From an uncultured Rhizobiaceae group bacterium (GTDB lineage: Bacteria > Pseudomonadota > Alphaproteobacteria > Rhizobiales > Rhizobiaceae), in assembly GCA_905479965.1 (NCBI GenBank), contig CAJQOR010000164.1, positions 1 to 20,505 of the forward strand: a DNA stretch of 20,505 nucleotides. Reading direction: 5' to 3'. A program made the position numbers and the translations under genes. Each line of letters begins with the position of its first letter. The stretch's first letter is position 1. Below are positions 15,124 to 20,505 of this stretch, one piece after another. The notes beneath the pieces were generated by a model, which worked only from the letters and a program-made list of their open reading frames with translations, searched no databases and was not told the DNA's origin.

Positions 15124-15206
15124 AAGGCATTATGTTCCACAAACTGCTAGCATAATAGACGCATTTTTCAAACGTTAAACTCACCGTAAAAACAAACACG
15201 CATCAA

Positions 15207-15599
15207 CTAACCCTTTGAACGAAATTTGTCCATCTCACGGCGTTCTTTTTTAGTTGGTCGCCCTGAGCCGGGTTCACGCAACGCTGGCGGCGCTACAAAA
15301 CCTGACGCCTCACGTTTCACAGGCTCAGGCGATAAATCCTCATAAAGCTCTTTAGCTTCGACATAAGGTCCGCGTTTTTCACCCGGTGCGAGAATTTTGA
15401 GCACAAGTATCTTGCGTTCCAAAGTGATGGTTAAAACATCTTCGACTTTAACCTGATAACTCGCCGAGTTAATTTTGTTGGAGTTTACTCTGATTTTCCC
15501 TGCTTCAGCCAGTTTTCCTGCCAAGGTCCTGGATTTCATGACCCTGGCAAAAAAAAGCCATTTATCAACACGTTGTTTCGCAACAGGAGTTAAACTCAC
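15207..15599 (-). CDS. S4 domain RNA-binding protein, Hsp15 (HslR)-like
   Basis: This is a small RNA-binding protein. The first 70 residues carry the S4 fold (QRVDKWLFFARVMKSRTLAGKLAEAGKIRVNSNKI), where Arg and Lys contact RNA. The rest is charged, ending in a basic tail (GSGRPTKKERREMDKFRSKG), like Hsp15, which in E. coli recycles stalled 50S subunits. The length of 130 is close to the family. The start is GTG at 15599, overlapping the helicase stop by four bases (GTGA), so it is translationally coupled to the helicase. Pairing of a helicase with an S4 protein suggests a shared ribosome or RNA role; this is inference. Hsp15 and other small S4 families are hard to separate by eye. Confidence 0.88.
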   Translation of the reverse strand: MSLTPVAKQRVDKWLFFARVMKSRTLAGKLAEAGKIRVNSNKINSASYQVKVEDVLTITLERKILVLKILAPGEKRGPYVEAKELYEDLSPEPVKREASGFVAPPALREPGSGRPTKKERREMDKFRSKG

Positions 15600-18562
15600 T
15601 TATTCAACTGATCCTTCAAAGCTGCCAATTTTGCAAATGGTGAATCTGGATCAAGCGGCTTGTCTTTGCGAGGTGGACGATTATTACCACCTGCATTTTT
15701 GCCCTTATTATTATGACGCGGTTTGCCCCCGTCTTTATGAGAGCCCTTGCCGCCTTTATTGCCGCGATTACGGTTACCAGAATTATTAGCACCGCCCTTG
15801 CCCTGATTTGGACGTGCGCGACTACGATCATTGCGACCCATTGGACGCCATAATAAAACAGGTTTTGGTGCTTCTTCGGTGTCTTCAGGTGCATCTGTTT
15901 TTTCTTCAACAGCATCATCTGAACCTTCAGCAGCAGATTTCACCTCTTTAGAAGGCGCTTCGATTGCCTCATCAGATTTGGAAATTTGCTTAGAAGTAAC
16001 CACTTCAACAACCGGTCCTGCATCTGCACTTTCTGCATCTGTTGAAAGACCATCTAACTGTACCTTTGCAGTTTCGGCAGAAACAGCTTCAGCGCGGTAG
16101 CCAAGACCCTTTAGAATTTCTTCGATGTCTTCAGCTGTTGCACCCAAAATTGACAGCATTGCAGGTGTTGAGATGAACGATTTCCCATCATAACCAGCTT
16201 CCGGACGTGGGGCATCACCTGGGTTCCAGCTCAATGCTGGACGAATAAGATCAGCCAAACGCTCAAGGATATCAATACGAACGGCACGTTTACCCAAGAA
16301 ACGGAAACCGGCAAGACGATAAAACTCGCGTTCAAAACTTTGCTCTGTTGGCAGTGATGTGCGACCGGCGGCCAATGCCGGGATGATCTCACCATAACCT
16401 GGCTTATCAAAGCCATCATTGTTGATCGCCCAAAGCAGAGTTACAAGCTCAGCCGGCGCAGGCTTAAGCAAAGCCGGCATAAATATGTGGTAAGCGCCAA
16501 AGCGGATGCCATAGCGACGCAAAACTCCGCGCGATGTTTGGTCAATGCTTTTGACGGTTTCATGCACATCACGGCGGAATAAAACACCCAAGCTCTCAAC
16601 GAGTTGGAACGCAAGACCACGGCCTAGGCCATCGATATCTTCTGCACGAGACAATTCATCAAGCGGTTTTAAGATCGTAGTGATATGATGATTTACAAAA
16701 CGCTCAATGCGTGCTGCGACCAATTCGCGAACATTTTCAGCAACCTGATCATCGGCTAACAACAAAACATTTGGCCGCAAAACATTATCGCCAGATGTAA
16801 GTTTACCAACAGGCTCACCCATCCAACGGATCGTTCCGTCATTTCCAATAGCAAAATCGTTATTGCCAGATGCATGCAATCGAGCCGCACGCGCTTCAAA
16901 CTCAATCGCAAGAGCTTTTTGCGCAGCACCTGTCACCGCTTTTGCATCCAGACCTTCAGCGGAGCTATCCGGTACAAATCTAAATCCTGTTAGTTGTCCA
17001 ACAAGATGACCTTCGACGAACATATCGCCATTTACACTAATTTCTGCTTCTAGCATCGTCTTCTCTCTTAAACGCCTCATCAGCACAGATGTCCTGCGGT
17101 CTACGAAGCGTTTCGTCAACCTTTCATGAAGCGCATCTGATAAATTGTTCTCTATTTCTCGTGTTTTTTCCTGCCAATGGTTAAAATTTCTAAGCCATCC
17201 CGGATGATTTGCAACATAAGTCCATGTTCTTATCTGTGCGATTCGCGCGGAAAGAGTATCAATTTCTCCATCAGTTTTATCTAATAATTTAATCTGTCTA
17301 GCAATATAATCTTCATTCAAGGCACCTTTTTGAACAAGGTCTTTAAAAAGTATAGCGATCAACTCAGCATGTTGTGCTGGGGCAATCCGCCGATAATCTG
17401 GTAATGCGCATATATCCCATAAAAGTTCAACGTTTTCCGCTCGTTCAGTCAGCGAAATAATGTCATCATCTCGAGACAAAAACTCCAATGCTCTTTGATC
17501 TACCGCAGGAACAGCTTTCGTCAGTCCATCAACCTTTGGCACTTTCTCCAAACTATGTTTGAGCGCCTGCAAAGATGAGAAATCAAATTCTTTCGTCCGC
17601 CACTGCAGTATTTTCACTGGTTCAAAAACATGCGCTTCCAACCGTTCAATCGTCTCATCACTGAAAGGGGCGGCGTGTCCGGTCACACCAAATGTACCAT
17701 CTTGAGTGTGTCGACCTGCGCGACCGGCAATTTGCCCCATCTCGGCGATATTAAGCGGGCGATATTGAAAGCCATCAAACTTATGGTCTTGTGCAAAAGC
17801 AACATGCTCAACATCCAAATTTAAGCCCATACCAATGGCATCAGTGGCGACAAGATAATCGACGTCCCCATTTTGATAAAGCTCAACCTGGGCATTTCGT
17901 GTTCTTGGAGACAACGCACCTAATACGACAGCAGCGCCACCTTTTTGGCGGCGAATAAATTCAGCAACGGCATAAACTTCTTCTGCAGAGAACGCGACAA
18001 CAGCTGAACGGCGCTTTAGGCGAGAGATCTTTTTCGATCCTGCATATTCAAGCTTTGATAAACGTGGGCGCTCCATGATGTGAATACCCGGCAAAAGCTT
18101 TGTCAGCACGCTGCGCATAATATCAGAGCCAAGAAACAGGGTTTCCTGCGTGCCTCTTAAATGCAAAAGCCGGTCCGTAAAGACATGCCCGCGCTCTAAG
18201 TCTGATGCGATCTGAACTTCATCGACCGCTACAAATTCTGCGCTGGTCTGACGTGGCATCGCTTCAACGGTACAAACTGTATAGCGCGCGTTTTTTGGGC
18301 TGATTTTTTCTTCACCTGTGACGAGCGCAACAGCACCCTCACCCACGCGCAACACCAGACGTTGATAAACCTCACGCGCCAAAAGCCTTAGCGGCAATCC
18401 AATAACGCCAGATTTATGCGCAACCATTCGCTCCAACGCATAATGGGTCTTTCCAGTATTTGTAGGACCCAAAACGGCTGTTACCCCGCGTCCAGATAGG
18501 ATGAGCGGAGAACTCGCACCAGGGGCTGTATTGGCAGCTGTAATGTCGGAATGTCTATTCAT
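15596..18562 (-). CDS. Suv3-like DExH-box RNA helicase with long C-terminal basic tail
   Basis: This is an ATP-dependent helicase of the mitochondrial Suv3/alphaproteobacterial type. Walker A is GPTNTGKTH (32-40). Motif II is DEVQ (114-117). Motif V is ATDAIGMGLNL and motif VI is GQIAGRAGRH, all intact. The middle (about 330-750) has the extended helical region of this group. After about residue 840 comes an acidic stretch and then a disordered tail rich in Gly, Asn, Lys and Arg (NNSGNRNRGNKGGKG and similar), probably an RNA-binding appendix. The length of 988 is near the alphaproteobacterial form. The start is ATG at 18562, with a weak ribosome site. It is followed without gap by the S4 gene through a GTGA overlap. 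Confidence 0.92.
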   Translation of the reverse strand: MNRHSDITAANTAPGASSPLILSGRGVTAVLGPTNTGKTHYALERMVAHKSGVIGLPLRLLAREVYQRLVLRVGEGAVALVTGEEKISPKNARYTVCTVEAMPRQTSAEFVAVDEVQIASDLERGHVFTDRLLHLRGTQETLFLGSDIMRSVLTKLLPGIHIMERPRLSKLEYAGSKKISRLKRRSAVVAFSAEEVYAVAEFIRRQKGGAAVVLGALSPRTRNAQVELYQNGDVDYLVATDAIGMGLNLDVEHVAFAQDHKFDGFQYRPLNIAEMGQIAGRAGRHTQDGTFGVTGHAAPFSDETIERLEAHVFEPVKILQWRTKEFDFSSLQALKHSLEKVPKVDGLTKAVPAVDQRALEFLSRDDDIISLTERAENVELLWDICALPDYRRIAPAQHAELIAILFKDLVQKGALNEDYIARQIKLLDKTDGEIDTLSARIAQIRTWTYVANHPGWLRNFNHWQEKTREIENNLSDALHERLTKRFVDRRTSVLMRRLREKTMLEAEISVNGDMFVEGHLVGQLTGFRFVPDSSAEGLDAKAVTGAAQKALAIEFEARAARLHASGNNDFAIGNDGTIRWMGEPVGKLTSGDNVLRPNVLLLADDQVAENVRELVAARIERFVNHHITTILKPLDELSRAEDIDGLGRGLAFQLVESLGVLFRRDVHETVKSIDQTSRGVLRRYGIRFGAYHIFMPALLKPAPAELVTLLWAINNDGFDKPGYGEIIPALAAGRTSLPTEQSFEREFYRLAGFRFLGKRAVRIDILERLADLIRPALSWNPGDAPRPEAGYDGKSFISTPAMLSILGATAEDIEEILKGLGYRAEAVSAETAKVQLDGLSTDAESADAGPVVEVVTSKQISKSDEAIEAPSKEVKSAAEGSDDAVEEKTDAPEDTEEAPKPVLLWRPMGRNDRSRARPNQGKGGANNSGNRNRGNKGGKGSHKDGGKPRHNNKGKNAGGNNRPPRKDKPLDPDSPFAKLAALKDQLNK

Positions 18563-18689
18563 AATCGAAACTCTAAAATCGGATTACATTGCTAGCATAA
18601 CGGATCTTACCTTCATACCCAAAATCGCCTCGCAGACCCCTTCCTCATAACCGATGTTAACGATTGACGCCATTAACCTTTGGAACAGG

Positions 18690-18745
18690 GGCGGAACGAA
18701 TCAGAGACGAATCACTGACATTGAAAGTTTCCCGTTTCGTTCACC
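18690..18745. repeat. 56-bp structured repeat, copy A
   Basis: This matches copy B (18967-19022) at 54 of 56 bases in the same orientation. Its ends are inverted: GAACGAA at 18694-18700 against TTCGTTC at 18736-18742. Inside are ACGAATCA twice, 11 bases apart (18696 and 18707), TCAG/CTGA that can pair (18701-18704 with 18714-18717), and the palindrome GAAAGTTTC. It looks like a compact repeat that can fold into a multi-armed hairpin, as in short interspersed intergenic repeats. The family is not known to me. Confidence 0.8.
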
Positions 18746-18798
18746 CCCATATTTAGTTTAATATAGACCTATTGTGACAAAATGGAGCCTGAAGACCA

Positions 18799-18832
18799 TT
18801 AACCTTTCATCACTTGTGATTTCAAAGGTTAA
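18799..18832. other. Long hairpin between the two 56-bp repeats
   Basis: TTAACCTTT (18799-18807) pairs with AAAGGTTAA (18824-18832), and an inner ATCAC/GTGAT stem (18809-18820) closes a two-base loop. Only small bulges interrupt it. No T run follows on either strand. It may be an RNA structure or a protein site in the helicase upstream region. Confidence 0.55.
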
Positions 18833-18916
18833 TTTACACACGACGCTCATCTAAACCACCGACCAAGCGGCAGGAATAATCTAGCTTAAGCAAAAATTTA
18901 CGAAGACAAACAAATC

Positions 18917-18941
18917 ATTAAAATTTTAATCAAATTTGATT
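18917..18941. other. Two overlapping 14-bp AT-rich palindromes
   Basis: ATTAAAATTTTAAT (18917-18930) and AATCAAATTTGATT (18928-18941) are each perfect palindromes and share three bases, with centres 11 bases apart. This could be a regulator site on one DNA face. AT-rich sequence makes chance palindromes more likely, so the call is weak. Confidence 0.35.
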
Positions 18942-18966
18942 TAAATACATTAAGAAATAGACCAAA

Positions 18967-19022
18967 GGCGGAACGAATCAGAGACGAATCGCTGACATTG
19001 AAAGTTTCTCGTTTCGTTCACC
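18967..19022. repeat. 56-bp structured repeat, copy B
   Basis: Direct repeat of copy A with two substitutions (A to G in the middle, C to T near the right arm). The outer inverted arms GAACGAA and TTCGTTC are unchanged. It lies 221 bases after copy A. The sequence outside the 56 bases does not match between copies, so the edges are sharp, as expected of an element rather than of a gene duplication. Confidence 0.8.
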
Positions 19023-19130
19023 GCTACATCTGGTAAAAACAGCAGTATCATGCACTAAAAACGATGCAAAATAGCTGCCCGCAATATATGCAGGAGTGTT
19101 GGCAGTTAACGAAGGTTAAAAAAGCATTAA

Positions 19131-19157
19131 AAAAGGCGCCTCATAGAGACGCCTTTT
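19131..19157 (-). terminator. Rho-independent terminator of phaB
   Basis: AAAAGGCG (19131-19138) pairs with CGCCTTTT (19150-19157). On the minus strand it is followed by TTTTTT and a further T-rich stretch. It lies 23 bases after the phaB stop, so it ends the phaA-phaB transcript. Confidence 0.88.
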
Positions 19158-19179
19158 GAAACTAAAACTTAACAAAGTC

Positions 19180-19905
19180 TTAAGTAAAGTATTGTCCACC
19201 ATTGGCAGAAATTGTTGAGCCAGTGATAAAGCCGGCATCATCTGACGCTAGAAAAACAACACAGCGTGCGATCTCTTCAGGCTCACCTAAACGACCAACC
19301 GGGATAAGCGGCAAGATGTGCTTATTTAATACATCTTCATCAATCGCTTTAACCATTTCAGTTCCAATATAACCTGGACAAATAGCATTGACCGTAATGC
19401 CAGCACGCGCACCTTCTTGTGCAAGTGCGCGTGTCAAACCAATGTCACCAGCTTTAGCAGCTGAATAGTTTGCCTGACCCGCTTGGCCTTTTTGACCGTT
19501 GATCGAAGAAATATTGATCACGCGACCAAATTTACGACTGCGCATACCAGTCCAAATAGGGTGAGTCATGTTAAACACACCATTTAAGTTGGTATTGATC
19601 ACTTCGTTCCATTTTTCAGGTGTCAATTTATGGAACATGCCATCACGAGTAATACCAGCATTGTTAACAAGAATTGAGATCTCACCGAGATCTGCTTCAA
19701 CTTTCGCAATACCATCAGCACATGCCTGGTAGTCAGCCACTGACCATTTATAAGCTTTAATGCCTGTTTCAGCAGTAAATGCTGCTGCCGCATCATCATT
19801 GCCCGCATAGTTTGCTGCAACTGTGTAACCTGCAGCTTTCAAAGCAATCGAAATTGCTGCGCCGATACCGCGTGTTCCACCTGTGACTAGTGCTAGTTTA
19901 CTCAT
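19180..19905 (-). CDS. phaB: Acetoacetyl-CoA reductase
   Basis: This enzyme reduces acetoacetyl-CoA to (R)-3-hydroxybutyryl-CoA with NADPH, the second step of polyhydroxybutyrate synthesis. It is a short-chain dehydrogenase: TGGTRGIG (8-15) for the cofactor, NNAG (81-84), and catalytic Ser134, Tyr147 and Lys151 (NISSINGQ, then YSAAK). ICPGYIGTEMV and the C-terminal TGSTISANGGQYF match PhaB rather than FabG. The length of 241 is typical. The ATG is preceded by AAGGGA. It lies 113 bases after phaA, and this gap carries small repeats (GGAACCT twice on the minus strand). FabG is the nearest alternative but the phaA neighbour favours PhaB. Confidence 0.95.
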   Translation of the reverse strand: MSKLALVTGGTRGIGAAISIALKAAGYTVAANYAGNDDAAAAFTAETGIKAYKWSVADYQACADGIAKVEADLGEISILVNNAGITRDGMFHKLTPEKWNEVINTNLNGVFNMTHPIWTGMRSRKFGRVINISSINGQKGQAGQANYSAAKAGDIGLTRALAQEGARAGITVNAICPGYIGTEMVKAIDEDVLNKHILPLIPVGRLGEPEEIARCVVFLASDDAGFITGSTISANGGQYFT

Positions 19906-20018
19906 GTTTAAATCGTCCCTTTTGTTTTTGTACCTGCTAGATGCCCCCTAGCAATTTGACTAGGTTCCTACCTAACAGGTTCCTCCGTTTTATACCCGTG
20001 CGATTATGTAATGGCTGC

Positions 20019-20505
<487 letters not shown>

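Larger units (their letters stand above)
18563..19179. other. 617-bp intergenic region with repeats, hairpin and palindromes
   Basis: There is no protein gene here. The region contains two 56-bp repeats (18690-18745 and 18967-19022), a long hairpin (18799-18832), two overlapping 14-bp palindromes (18917-18941), and the phaB terminator (19131-19157). The promoter of the helicase must lie in its left part. The word TTAACCTT or its complement AAGGTTAA recurs near 18673, 18799, 18825 and 19112, some copies in inverted orientation. Confidence 0.6.

Noticed and set aside
18690..19022. CRISPR array
   Set aside because: Only two repeats, 56 bases long, spaced 221 bases apart, with no cas genes in the window.

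Overview
The window reads as the chromosome of an alphaproteobacterium, most likely a moderately AT-rich (low-GC) member of the Hyphomicrobiales/Rhizobiales or a close marine relative. This is inferred from gene content: a CarD regulator, a seven-iron ferredoxin FdxA, an Hsp15-type S4 protein and a Suv3-like helicase stand in a row, followed by phaB-phaA. No species name can be supported from the sequence alone.

Left end (about 1-4250), a mobile-element scar. A tyrosine recombinase (150-1565, minus) has two tandem 11-bp repeats directly upstream. Next comes a 3'-terminal piece of a tRNA-Arg(CCT) gene (1754-1804), the usual footprint of an island integrated at a tRNA. About 1.2 kb further on there is a second, more decayed tRNA 3' end (2953-2980). 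Both copies are followed by the same hairpin and flank. Between the two copies lie panD (aspartate decarboxylase) and a C-terminal fragment of an iron alcohol dehydrogenase. The intact homologue of that fragment lies just to the right (3064-4248). This is the most unusual architecture in the window.

Middle (4428-13687), conserved chromosome. It holds a cyanide-insensitive-type bd quinol oxidase operon (cydA-cydB), a stand-alone dxr of the non-mevalonate isoprenoid pathway, and a small glycine-zipper lipoprotein. A minus-strand operon follows, transcribed in the order thiamine pyrophosphokinase, Uup-type ABC-F ATPase, aldose 1-epimerase. Divergent from it is an M48 metalloprotease lipoprotein with a C-terminal LysM-like domain.

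Right (13783-20505), all minus strand. carD, fdxA, and an S4-domain gene coupled to the helicase through a 4-base GTGA overlap come first. A 617-bp intergenic region follows that carries two near-identical 56-bp repeats, a long hairpin and two overlapping palindromes. Last are phaB and the 3' part of phaA (running off the window), which convert acetyl-CoA to 3-hydroxybutyryl-CoA for polyhydroxybutyrate.

No rRNA, intact tRNA, CRISPR array or transposase gene was seen. The non-genic signals most worth following are the paired tRNA scars around panD, the 56-bp repeat pair, and several inverted or direct repeats in promoter regions.
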